Shown piece after piece: positions 1 through 7,700 of a stretch of DNA of 14,362 bases. This DNA is from Bacteroidota bacterium. GTDB taxonomy: Bacteria > Bacteroidota > Bacteroidia > UBA7662. Location: assembly GCA_016868485.1 (NCBI GenBank), contig VGGT01000018.1:1-14362 (forward strand). Direction: 5' to 3'. The position numbers and the translations under genes are program-made. Below the pieces are notes generated by a model, which ran no database searches, had not been told where the DNA came from, and was given only the letters and a program-made list of their open reading frames with translations. The stretch's first letter is position 1, and each line of letters begins with the position of its first letter.

Positions 1-3000
1 ACCTGACTGTGAATCAGCCGAGTACAACTATAATCAACCAATCAATCTGCGCTCCGGACAGCTACTCGTTCAACGGACAGAGCTATAGTGCAACGGGCAC
101 ATACACAGCGACGCTCACCAATGCAGCGGGTTGTGACAGTGTAATCACTTTAAGCCTTACTGTAAAACAGCCTTCTGCTTCGTATTTGACCGATACCATT
201 TGTTCAGGTAACACATACACCTTCAATGGACAGGCCTACACTGCGAGCGGAATCTATACTGCGACCTTAAGCAACGCAGTTGGTTGTGACAGCGTGGTGA
301 CTTTAAACCTGATTGTGGCATCGAACCTCTCCAGTTCGATTAGCGCCACTATATGCGCCCCAAGCGTATTTGTGTTCGGAGGTCAGAATCTGTCAACCAC
401 AGGGGTTTACACACATACATTTGTATCGAGCCGTGGGTGTGACAGCATCGTAACATTGAGTTTGTTTGTGAATCAGCCCAGTTTTACTACGATCAGTGAT
501 ACGATTTGTTTCCCTAATACGTATTCGGTGGGTGGACTATTGTTTTCTTCGACGGGCATATACACCATTCGCTTGACTAACCAAGTGAATTGTGACAGTG
601 TTATTTCGTTGAATTTGTTGGTGAGCTTTCCGGGTGTGATCACGCAGCAACCGCAGTCGCTGTTTGTAAGGGTGGATTCCTTCACCACTTTCAGCGTTGG
701 CCATCAGAACTATCTACAGTTCCAATGGCAGCAACTTTCGGCAACAAATACATGGCTGAATCTGAGTAACAACAATATTTTCTCGGGAGTAAACACGTCA
801 ACGCTGCGTATCAACACAGTTTCATCTGTGAACAGCACGCGCTACCGCTTGCTTCTAACAGATTGCTCGCAACAGGACACTTCTACCGAAGCAACTTTGT
901 TGTTGTTCCCGAATTTGCCTATAGTACAGATTGGACTAGGTAATGAATTTGTTTGTCCAGGTCAAATTGTTCTTGTACCTATTACTGTTCAAGACTTTAA
1001 CAACATAGGCAGAATTGATGTCAAATTGCTATTTAACTCATCGATTCTTGAAGTGGTGAATTTCACGCCCAATCCTGCTCTGATTGGCTTGTTTATCAAT
1101 ACTTCAGGTGATACCCTATCAATCAGGCGGAATATTACCATTCCAAGCGTATTGAATAGTAATACCTTGATGACGATCAGTTTCCGAGCTCTTTCGAATG
1201 GAGTTTCTCCTCTAAATTGGATAATACCTCAAGTGGGTAGTTCTGGCATTTTCACCTCTAACCCAGTCAATCTTGTACATAGACTTACTTTGGCCAATGG
1301 TTCAGTATCCGTACTGGGAGTGGCTCCGTCTATTAGTACACAGCCAGTGAGTCAGACAGTCTTGTCTGGTTCACCCGCATTGTTCACGGTCTCTGGATTG
1401 AACGCAAGTGCTTATCAATGGCAGCGTAGAGTCGGTGTAAACTGGGTAGATTTAACCAACAGTGGTTTATACCAAGGAGCAAATGACGACAGCCTATACA
1501 TTTTGGCTTCCATAGATAGTTTGCACAACAGCCAGTTCAGGGTAATTCTGAGTGGAGGATGCCCGCCACCAGCCACATCCCAGACCGCTATACTATCGGT
1601 TACGCCTAATGTGCCGGCCATTACCCTACGACTTGGACGTGCATCGCTTTGTAATGCGGGAGTTGCTCGTGTGCCCTTGATTGTTGAACAGTTCAATGGT
1701 GTCGCATCCTTGTATCTTAACTTCGATTACACGTCTGCAGCTGCAACCTTCACGGGTCTGTCGGGGGTGAACACACAGATTTCGACTGTGGCCAGCAGTG
1801 TACCAGCGGCCAATAGCCTCACGCTCAATTGGTCGGGCCAGTCGGCCAGTCTGAGTACAGGCGACACACTGTTGGTGTTGGAATTCGTGGCCATTGCAAC
1901 AAGCCCTATAGGATGGAGCACAACATTGAGTCAGCTTGTGCATACCCGATTCGGGCAAGACCTGCCCCGCACATTGGTGAATGGAGAAATTGTGTTATCT
2001 CAAAATGTGTCTAGAATTGATCCAGTCCCCGATTTGTGTTTTGGTTCGCCGCTAACTTTGTTGACAGGCTTCCCCGCTGGAGGACAATTCTCGGGTATTG
2101 GAGTTAGTTTGGTGGGGTCTCAATACTTCTTCAATCCTGGGATATCACTTGGAGCCATAGGTGTGGGAACATTTTCTATTACCTACAGAATAGATAGTGC
2201 GGGATGTACCTTTTATGCCCACACATTCATCAACGTTCTTCCGTTGCCAACGCCAACAGTAAGTCCCACCACGACCATTTGTAGTGGTTCATCGGCAACC
2301 CTCAACGCACTCGGCGGCACTGGTTCCCAGCCCTATGAATGGAGAATTGGTTCCCTGAGTGGAAGCGTTGTTGGAACTTCATCCTCGTTAACCGTTTCAC
2401 CTGTGGTGAACACGACCTACTATGTTATGGTGCGTAATTCTCTGGGATGCACAAAAGCGGACTCGGTTCGGGTGATTGTGCTACCTGTTCCTATTGTTCA
2501 AGCCAGCCCTGATATATCAGTCTGTCAGGGCAGCTCTGTTACGCTCAACGCTACGGGCGCATCAACTTACTTCTGGTCACCCTCTACGGGATTGAATTCT
2601 GTGACGCTTCCAAATCCTGTTGCTACCCCTGCGATAACTACACAGTATGTGGTAGTTGGTATTTCGGTTACTGGATGCGTGTCGAGGGATACTGTGGTTG
2701 TGTCTATTCTACCAAGGCCGACTGTAATCGTAGCCAACGCGACGGCAACCTTCTGTAGTAATAGCACAACAGGTGCGCAATTGGAAGTAACAACGCCGAC
2801 ATCGGGTGTGAGTTATTTGTGGAGTCCGTCAACGGGATTGGACAACCCTATGTCTAGAACACCGATAGCCCGGCCAACCGCTACCACTACCTATGTGGTG
2901 ACTGTCACCGACGCAATTACAGGATGTACCAGTACGGGCTCTGTTCTTGTCTACGTGCCACGTGTAACAGCTGGTGCCAATCGTGTTGTTTGTAATGGCA

Positions 3001-4610
3001 GTTCAGTTCAACTGAATGCCAACTATACAGGAGATCCGAGTGGTGGTGTGACCTATCTGTGGGTTCCTCCCACTGGTCTTTCGGCCTCCAATATTCAAAA
3101 TCCAGTTGCAAGCCCAACAACAACAACGGTTTATACTGTTACGGCCATCGGCTCTGGTGGTTGTCCGGTTTCAGCGAATGTAGCTGTGATTGTAAACCCG
3201 ACACCGAACGTGGATGCTGGCATCAACTTGACGATTGGTCCTGGTCGTTCTTCCCAATTAAATGCATCCATAACTGGTGGGGTTTCTCCTCTATCTTTTG
3301 TTTGGAGCCCGGCAACCGGATTGTCGGCCACTAATGTATTGGATCCAATCGCTTCTCCCACAGTAACAACAATGTACTATCTGACAGTTACAGGAGGAAA
3401 TGGATGTTCCAGAACCGATTCAGTATTGGTAACCGTCGATCCTAACTTGACAGGATTCAACGTAACTGGAAGATTACTCTACGGCGTTTCAGCGAATGCT
3501 CAGTCGATTAACAACGCAAGCATAAACCTTAACCAAAACTTAAGCGTCTTAAGTTCGACTGCAGTTGGAGGAAATGGTGATTATTTGTTCCAGAATTTGA
3601 ACAACGGAATCTACGATCTTTCTGTCAATTCCGTTGGCACGGCTCCCGGTGGTATCACCTCCTCCGATGCTTTTCGAGTCTTTATTTCCCTTGTGATTCC
3701 GGGATTGCTTCAGGGCGAGTTGGATTCGTTGGCAGCTGATGTCGATGGGAACAATGTGATCAATGTATCCGATGCCTTGTTGATTCTACAGCGGTCAATC
3801 TTCTTGCCGGGTGCCAACTTTGCAAGAAGTTGGGTGGCAGAGCGGAAATTGCTACAGGTAAACAACAGCGACATCAACCAGAACATACGTGCTCTCAGCT
3901 CGGGTGACGTGGATGGTGATTATCTGGTGCCAAGAAGGTTGTCGCGCCCTATGACTGTAGAGTCAGTTGCAGATCCGAGCCTCACTTCGGGCATGAGAAC
4001 CCTGCGCTTGTCTGCCGCCATGACGGCCGAGTTGGGCTCCATGCAGTTGATGTTGGGTCTCTCATCGAATGTGCGGGTAACGAAGGTGAAGTTGGCCAAA
4101 ACAGGGGAGGAGCTTTTGTTCCGCCAGCAGGGCAATCAATTGGCTATTGCATGGTTCACCCAGTCGATTCCGGTGCAGTTGCAATCGGGTGATATATTCC
4201 TCGAGATTACCACGGCCGACGCTCTGTCTCACGAAGATTATCAGGTCGATGTATTGTCTGGCACCCAATTTACCGATGGCGCCATTGTCTATCTAGAAAA
4301 TATTGCGGTGCGTTTGCATAAACCTATATCTGCTAAGCCGACCGCTCTGAACCTTTCCAACTATCCCAATCCGTTCAATGGAAGCACGATTATTACCTAC
4401 ACCCTTTCAGATGAGGCTCAGGTTAAACTGACGCTGACCGATCAGATGGGTCGGTTGGTGGGTAAATTGGTGGATGGCAAACAGCTATCTGGCAAGAAGG
4501 AGGTGTATTGGGATGCTTCCGGATTCACTTCGGGTGTATACACCATCGAATTAAAAGTTCACCAAGCCGAAAATGTAGTTACGGAATACAGAAAACTGAT
4601 CGTTCGCTGA
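1..4610 (+). CDS. Giant modular T9SS-secreted surface protein, 5' end outside window
   Basis: The frame is open at the left edge and ends with TGA at 4608-4610, so the start and signal peptide lie upstream; the GTG at 9 is an internal valine. Residue numbers here count from the codon at 9. In order: four GCDS repeats (1-205), Ig-like (206-302), cohesin-like (303-439), Ig-like (440-534), cohesin-like (535-665), F-S-G-x-G module (666-745), Ig-like (746-826), four WSPxTGL repeats (827-1145), carboxypeptidase-regulatory-like (1146-1213), dockerin-like (1214-1306), beta-rich module (about 1307-1442) and T9SS tail (1443-1533). Known of the family: such proteins pass Sec, then T9SS, and the tail is removed on export. 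No catalytic motif is seen. Inferred role: adhesin, matrix or scaffold protein. It shares its module types with the next gene, which starts 25 bases downstream. Frame and secretion route are certain or nearly so; the function is open. Confidence 0.97.
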   Translation, partial: LTVNQPSTTIINQSICAPDSYSFNGQSYSATGTYTATLTNAAGCDSVITLSLTVKQPSASYLTDTICSGNTYTFNGQAYTASGIYTATLSNAVGCDSVVTLNLIVASNLSSSISATICAPSVFVFGGQNLSTTGVYTHTFVSSRGCDSIVTLSLFVNQPSFTTISDTICFPNTYSVGGLLFSSTGIYTIRLTNQVNCDSVISLNLLVSFPGVITQQPQSLFVRVDSFTTFSVGHQNYLQFQWQQLSATNTWLNLSNNNIFSGVNTSTLRINTVSSVNSTRYRLLLTDCSQQDTSTEATLLLFPNLPIVQIGLGNEFVCPGQIVLVPITVQDFNNIGRIDVKLLFNSSILEVVNFTPNPALIGLFINTSGDTLSIRRNITIPSVLNSNTLMTISFRALSNGVSPLNWIIPQVGSSGIFTSNPVNLVHRLTLANGSVSVLGVAPSISTQPVSQTVLSGSPALFTVSGLNASAYQWQRRVGVNWVDLTNSGLYQGANDDSLYILASIDSLHNSQFRVILSGGCPPPATSQTAILSVTPNVPAITLRLGRASLCNAGVARVPLIVEQFNGVASLYLNFDYTSAAATFTGLSGVNTQISTVASSVPAANSLTLNWSGQSASLSTGDTLLVLEFVAIATSPIGWSTTLSQLVHTRFGQDLPRTLVNGEIVLSQNVSRIDPVPDLCFGSPLTLLTGFPAGGQFSGIGVSLVGSQYFFNPGISLGAIGVGTFSITYRIDSAGCTFYAHTFINVLPLPTPTVSPTTTICSGSSATLNALGGTGSQPYEWRIGSLSGSVVGTSSSLTVSPVVNTTYYVMVRNSLGCTKADSVRVIVLPVPIVQASPDISVCQGSSVTLNATGASTYFWSPSTGLNSVTLPNPVATPAITTQYVVVGISVTGCVSRDTVVVSILPRPTVIVANATATFCSNSTTGAQLEVTTPTSGVSYLWSPSTGLDNPMSRTPIARPTATTTYVVTVTDAITGCTSTGSVLVYVPRVTAGANRVVCNGSSVQLNANYTGDPSGGVTYLWVPPTGLSASNIQNPVASPTTTTVYTVTAIGSGGCPVSANVAVIVNPTPNVDAGINLTIGPGRSSQLNASITGGVSPLSFVWSPATGLSATNVLDPIASPTVTTMYYLTVTGGNGCSRTDSVLVTVDPNLTGFNVTGRLLYGVSANAQSINNASINLNQNLSVLSSTAVGGNGDYLFQNLNNGIYDLSVNSVGTAPGGITSSDAFRVFISLVIPGLLQGELDSLAADVDGNNVINVSDALLILQRSIFLPGANFARSWVAERKLLQVNNSDINQNIRALSSGDVDGDYLVPRRLSRPMTVESVADPSLTSGMRTLRLSAAMTAELGSMQLMLGLSSNVRVTKVKLAKTGEELLFRQQGNQLAIAWFTQSIPVQLQSGDIFLEITTADALSHEDYQVDVLSGTQFTDGAIVYLENIAVRLHKPISAKPTALNLSNYPNPFNGSTIITYTLSDEAQVKLTLTDQMGRLVGKLVDGKQLSGKKEVYWDASGFTSGVYTIELKVHQAENVVTEYRKLIVR
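3..623 (+). repeat. Four tandem GCDS-type two-cysteine repeats, gene 1
   Basis: Four repeats of about 51 residues, at 3-164, 165-317, 318-470 and 471-623. Each has a first cysteine in an I-C context, a central aromatic-x-x-G turn, G-x-Y, then G/N-C-D-S followed by an alternating hydrophobic strand ending in L-x-V. Linkers often read N/K-Q-P-S. The first is cut by or abuts the left edge, so the array may be longer. This repeat type is common in large Bacteroidota secreted proteins; I do not know an established domain name. The two invariant cysteines would suit a disulfide within each repeat in an exported beta domain. Confidence 0.9.
624..914 (+). other. Ig-like module, gene 1 (first)
   Basis: Begins with I-T-Q-Q-P-Q-S and has the core tryptophan in F-Q-W-Q-Q, then W-L-N-L, a T-L-R-I strand, R-Y-R-L and a late cysteine. 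This is the Ig-like pattern (Q-P, W-Q, Y-R) frequent in Bacteroidota surface proteins. It sits between the repeats and the first cohesin-like module and is probably a spacer. Confidence 0.65.
915..1325 (+). other. Cohesin-like module 1, gene 1
   Basis: Pattern seen: a leading strand, V-L-V-P-I-T-V, then N-I-G-R-I-D-V-K-L-L-F-N, S-S-I-L-E-V-V, a middle of polar loops, and L-M-T-I-S-F-R-A near the end. This is the usual signature of cohesin-fold modules (hydrophobic-P-I/V at the start, F-D/N-x-x-x-L in the middle, L-x-F-x-A later). The sequence is divergent from classical cellulosome cohesins, so binding to a dockerin cannot be assumed. Confidence 0.65.
1326..1610 (+). other. Ig-like module, gene 1 (second)
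   Basis: I-S-T-Q-P-V-S-Q-T-V start, core tryptophan in A-Y-Q-W-Q, then W-V-D-L, S-L-Y-I-L and Q-F-R-V-I-L-S-G-G-C. It has the same build as the module at 624-914 and also precedes a cohesin-like module, so the pair Ig plus cohesin-like appears twice in a row. Confidence 0.65.
1611..2003 (+). other. Cohesin-like module 2, gene 1
   Basis: Starts A-I-T-L-R-L-G, a cysteine, A-R-V-P-L-I-V-E-Q-F-N-G-V-A, then L-N-F-D-Y-T-S and later D-T-L-L-V-L-E-F-V-A. It is the same type as the module at 915-1325 and shares the Q-F-N-G wording with the cohesin-like modules of gene 2. The fold is assigned by pattern only. Confidence 0.65.
2004..2486 (+). other. F-S-G-x-G module followed by an Ig-like module, gene 1
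   Basis: The first part (2004-2243) has L-C-F-G-S-P, P-A-G-G-Q-F-S-G-I-G-V, F-N-P and G-T-F-S-I-T-Y, the counterpart of the I-W-S-G-x-G modules of gene 2. The second (2244-2486) has T-I-C-S-G-S-S-A-T-L, Y-E-W, T-T-Y-Y-V and L-G-C-T-K-A-D-S-V. It resembles the WSPxTGL repeats that follow but lacks their core motif. Confidence 0.6.
2487..3443 (+). repeat. Four tandem WSPxTGL repeats, gene 1
   Basis: Four units of about 80 residues at 2487-2714, 2715-2957, 2958-3200 and 3201-3443. Each carries W-S-P-S/A-T-G-L (W-V-P-P-T-G-L in the third), then N/D-P-x-A-x-P-x-x-T-T-x-Y and a late G-C followed by a V-x-V strand. The type is common in Bacteroidota secreted proteins and is likely an Ig/PKD-like spacer. 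Gene 2 has one such unit in each of its three super-repeats, against four in tandem here. Confidence 0.85.
3444..3647 (+). other. Carboxypeptidase-regulatory-like module, gene 1
   Basis: F-N-V-T-G-R-L-L-Y-G opens it; N-N-A-S-I-N-L and then G-N-G-D-Y-L-F-Q-N-L-N-N-G-I-Y-D-L-S-V close it. This is the pattern of small prealbumin-like beta modules (x-G-x-V with G-x-Y-x-F-x-x-L-x-x-G-x-Y). It directly precedes the dockerin-like module, much as cellulosomal dockerins are often paired with an adjacent beta module. Confidence 0.65.
3648..3929 (+). other. Dockerin-like calcium-loop module, gene 1
   Basis: G-I-T-S-S-D-A-F starts a first helix. A full calcium loop follows with Asp1244, Asp1246, Asn1248 and Asp1255 (D-V-D-G-N-N then I-N-V-S-D-A), continuing into the helix L-L-I-L-Q-R. 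About 45 residues later comes G-D-V-D-G-D (Asp1300, 1302, 1304). The order G-I-T-x-x-D-A, D-x-D-G, S-D-A-L-L-I-L-Q-R, W-V, then G-D-V-x-G-D matches dockerin-like C-terminal regions seen in many Bacteroidota T9SS proteins. Only one loop is complete, unlike classical dockerins with two. Partner unknown; calcium binding is inferred. Confidence 0.75.
3927..4334 (+). other. Beta-rich module before the sorting tail, possible third cohesin-like
   Basis: Contains L-G-S-M-Q-L-M-L-G-L, V-T-K-V-K-L, G-N-Q-L-A-I-A-W-F and G-D-I-F-L-E-I-T. This strand order (q-x-x-L at the front, n-x-L-x-I-x-W in the middle, G-D-x-x-x-x-x-I late) is like that of cohesin-fold modules which often sit between a dockerin-like region and the T9SS tail. 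It is weaker than the modules at 915 and 1611, with no clear F-D motif. Confidence 0.45.
4335..4607 (+). other. T9SS type A C-terminal sorting domain
   Basis: The last 91 residues hold L-S-N-Y-P-N-P-F-N-G-S-T, then a strand with V-K-L-T-L-T-D, M-G-R-L-V, W-D-A-S-G-F-T-S-G-V-Y and finally Y-R-K-L-I-V-R. This is the canonical type A sorting tail (the family often called Por secretion tail). It directs outer-membrane passage by T9SS and is normally cleaved. It settles both the phylum and the extracellular location of gene 1. Confidence 0.96.
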
Positions 4611-4635
4611 TAGGTATCTGAAAAGGATGTTGATC
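4611..4635 (+). promoter_or_regulatory. Short intergenic gap with ribosome-binding site for gene 2
   Basis: The 25 bases between the genes carry AAAAGG at 4621-4626, nine bases before the ATG at 4636, which favours that start over the ATG at 4627 that abuts the site. No hairpin terminator and no Bacteroidota -7 element (TAnnTTTG) is seen, so gene 2 is probably translated from the same transcript as gene 1. Confidence 0.55.
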
Positions 4636-4707
4636 ATGAAAATGCTTTCTGGATTTCACCGGTTGCTTGTTTTGTTTGCTCTACTTTGGAGCACAATGTT
4701 GTCTGCA
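4636..4707 (+). other. Sec signal peptide of gene 2
   Basis: A short basic start (M-K-M then H-R), a hydrophobic core L-L-V-L-F-A-L-L-W, and a cut site after L-S-A, giving a mature end that starts Q-S-V-R. The S-A-Q junction is very common in Bacteroidota exported proteins. A cohesin-like module starts at once after it. Confidence 0.9.
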
Positions 4708-7700
4708 CAATCTGTGCGCCTGGAGTTGCCTGCTTTTCGGGGCACTCCAGGTGACACGGTTCTTGTGCCCATCAATGTGCTGGCTGGTGGATTCGACAAT
4801 GGTAATGTCAGGGGTTTTCGTATATCGTTGCGTTATGACACCTCAGCTCTGACGTTTGCTGATACCCTGTTGGCCGGCACCCGAATGCAGGGAAGAGCAT
4901 CCTCTCTTTTCATTAATTCGGGGATCCCAGGTGTGGTTTATTTGAGTTTCTTAGATAGCATTGGGCTTACCCGCACTGATTCAGCACTGTTTGCCCTGAG
5001 ATTCGTGGCTTCCGGAACTTTTGGCTCTGCTGCAAGTCCAGTTACCTGGAATTTTATTCAGACGGAATTCACAAATGCATCTTTTAATTTAATCAATGAT
5101 GTGGTGTTGGGCAATGGTTGTTATTACCCGATATCATCCCCATATCCGATTCCTGAAGTTACATTACCTGGAAGCACCCTTTGTGCATTAGCCAGTACCT
5201 CTTTCAGTGTTAATATGCCTAATGTCACTCAATATCGTTATCGGTGGTGGGTGAGTATCGACTCGGGGGTTACTTATGCACCAGTTTTCGATACAATACC
5301 TGGTGTCGAAATCACGGACATTGCTTCTCATTCGTTGAGTATCCAAGGTGCAATTGAGAGCATGAATGGGTATCTTTTTTATTGTTTTATAGATTCCATA
5401 GGGGGAAGTTCCATCGGTACAATCAGCCGTCCTCAGTTTCTTCGGGTTAAACCGACAACGGGTGTGCAATTGCTGTTTCAAACAACCCCATCAGGAACGT
5501 CATTTTGTCCGGGTACTCTTTTGGAATTCAAAGGAGTGGTTAATGGTAGTAATCGCGCAATTCCAGACACCATCCCCAATCCTATTTATGAATGGAAGAA
5601 AAACGGGGTTGTTGTGGCTACTGGAGTCAATGATTCGATTTACCGAGATGCCACATTGGTTCAAGACGATGAAATCCGCCTGTCGATTAGTTCCGCGACT
5701 GCCTGTTTCGTCGCGGAAGTCGATTATTCGGCGCAAATCGTTGCATTACCTGGAAGCCAGACTTTGGCTCCTGTAGACCCATACTGCGCGGACAGGCTCC
5801 CTGCATCTATTGTTTTACAGAGCTCAGAAGTGGGCGTTCGTTATATTCTGATGCGAAATGGGGTGTCAACTGGTGACACGCTAACAGGTACTGGCTCCTC
5901 TATCAATTTCGGACCAAGGGCACTTTTGGGTACTTACCAGATACGGGCTCTTTCCGGAATCGGCTGTACAATTGATTTTAGCGGATCGGCTGTCGTCGAC
6001 ACTCTGCCTGCTGTTCGCGGCACGGTTACGGCCGACGATACACTGGTGGTGGGGCAGAGTATGGCGCTCGTGGCCACGGGAGGTACCTCCTATGAGTGGA
6101 GCCCAGCCGCAGGTTTGTCTGCCACAAACATTGCCAATCCAGTAGCCAGCCCAACGGCTACTACCACATATACGGTTATAATCTCCAATACGTTTGGTTG
6201 CAAAGACACTCTTCAAGTGCACATAACCGTTCTGCCCGTTCCCAATGTACAGGCAGGCAACGACACAAGTGTTTGTTTGAACAGCCCCAATTTCCTTTTG
6301 GGTGGTCTGCCAGCTGGCGGGATTTGGAGTGGATTTGGGGTGGTGGATGGAACCACAGGTGAATTTAGTCCGGCTTTAGCACGCCCGGGTTCCTACACCC
6401 TTACCTACACTTATTTACAATTGTTTTTGGATTCGAGGGTTGTGAATGTACGCCCGGTAGGGGATACCACCTTGTTCAGGACGCTTTGTTCTCCACAAAC
6501 CATGGTTGTAGGTTCGAACGTATTTAGTGCGTCGGGCACTTACAACATTCGACTATCCAATCAATTTGGTTGCGACAGCAACATTGTCTTGAATTTGACG
6601 GTCAACCGAAGTGAGCGTGATACACAGGTGGTTTCAATCTGCCCTACGGATAGCTTTGTTGTGGGAACCGGCGCTCAGAGAAAGGTGTATCGTGTTGCGG
6701 GTACCTATGTCGATACTCTCACCAATGCTGTGAATTGCGATTCAATTGTGTTCACCCAATTGAGTGTGGGTCGAAAGGACACTGTCTATTTGGATGCGGG
6801 CATTTGTGTTGGAGGCAGGTTCTACATAGGTACACAGTTTTTCAATGTGGATGGAAATTTTCAGGTTACCCTGCTCAACCAAACAGGTTGTGACAGTATT
6901 GTACACTTAAAGCTGAAGGTGAATGAAACGGTCCTTCCAATCGGTACGGCAAGTGTATCGTTACCGGTTGTGCGGGCTATTGACTCCGATACCATAAAAG
7001 TCCCGGTAACGGCAGTTCAATTCAATCAAATAGGCTCTTTCAATTTTGGAATTTTCTACGATACGACGGTTTTGCGGTATGCTGGATTGGATGTTGAGGG
7101 GACCCATCTGGAAGGTTTTCAAGGAGCTCTTTTTAGCAATGTGAACGGGAATCGTTTGGATGTATCCCTGTTGGCATTAGGGGGTGCATCTCAACCCAAT
7201 CCAATCAGTGTCTGCGAGGATACGCTCATTAATTTGTTTTTCATTTATAAGGACACACTTGGGGGTTATTCTCGCTTGATTTGGGATGAGTCTATAACCC
7301 GATTCACTCCGGGTGGAATAATTCCAGTGAATCAGATCCTGTTCGGTAATGGCTCTGTTTATGCGAATAGGGTGACCTCAGCTTTCCCGGCCAACAATGG
7401 CAATCAGAATTTATGCGAATTGGAGGAGGGGAATCTGACGATTATAGGTTCTGGATACGCTGCTTTTCAATGGATGCAAAGTACGGATGGGGGTCGCTCA
7501 TTTAGAAGTCTTCAGGATACTATTCGCCTGATTGGTGCCAACACCGCGAATCTTCAGTTTTCGGACGCTGACAGTATGTTTACCGAGGGCCTTTATCAGT
7601 GTCTCGTGACCGGTGTCGGTGGATCTTTTCTAAGCATTGCACAAAAGGTGAATGTGAGTAGCATTGAAGGGGTTCTCATGACACTCACGGCTGACCCTGC

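Larger units (their letters stand above)
4711..6930 (+). repeat. Super-repeat 1 of gene 2
   Basis: Seven parts in order: cohesin-like (4711-5136), Ig-like with W-W-V-S-I-D-S-G (5137-5448), Ig/PKD-like with C-P-G and Y-E-W-K-K-N-G (5449-5751), a G-x-Y module with V-R-Y-I-L-M-R-N-G (5752-6009), W-S-P-A-A-G-L-S module (6010-6237), I-W-S-G-F-G module (6238-6456), and three GCDS repeats (6457-6930). It is the most divergent of the three copies, with sequence closer to the others in the later modules than in the cohesin-like one. Confidence 0.85.

Noticed and set aside
3..623. SprB-type gliding-motility adhesin repeats
   Set aside because: The repeats lack the usual SprB wording (C-x-G-x-x-D/N-G-x-I) and instead follow the two-cysteine GCDS pattern. 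Surface location is shared, but a gliding role is not supported.
1626..1958. A 110-codon minus-strand open frame, and similar minus-strand frames at 1415-1696, 5188-5481, 5881-6222 and 7630-7935
   Set aside because: They lie wholly inside the two long coding frames, have no recognisable domain, odd composition and no ribosome-binding sites. They are shadows of the real genes.
915..2003. A true cellulosome scaffoldin
   Set aside because: No cellulose-binding module or glycoside hydrolase is visible, and the cohesin-like modules are divergent and of several kinds. Calling it a cellulosome would go beyond the sequence.
4560..4635. A promoter of the Bacteroidota type (TTG with TAnnTTTG) ahead of gene 2
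   Set aside because: No TAnnTTTG element was found at a sensible distance, and the region is mostly the coding end of gene 1.
4608..4636. Possible frameshift splitting one original gene into two
   Set aside because: Gene 1 ends in a complete T9SS tail and gene 2 starts with a ribosome-binding site and a proper signal peptide, so these are two intact genes.
4667..4852. Plus-strand 61-codon frame overlapping the start of gene 2, rich in Cys and Leu
   Set aside because: It is an out-of-frame reading of the signal peptide and first cohesin-like module. The in-frame reading gives a proper signal peptide and continues for more than 3200 codons.
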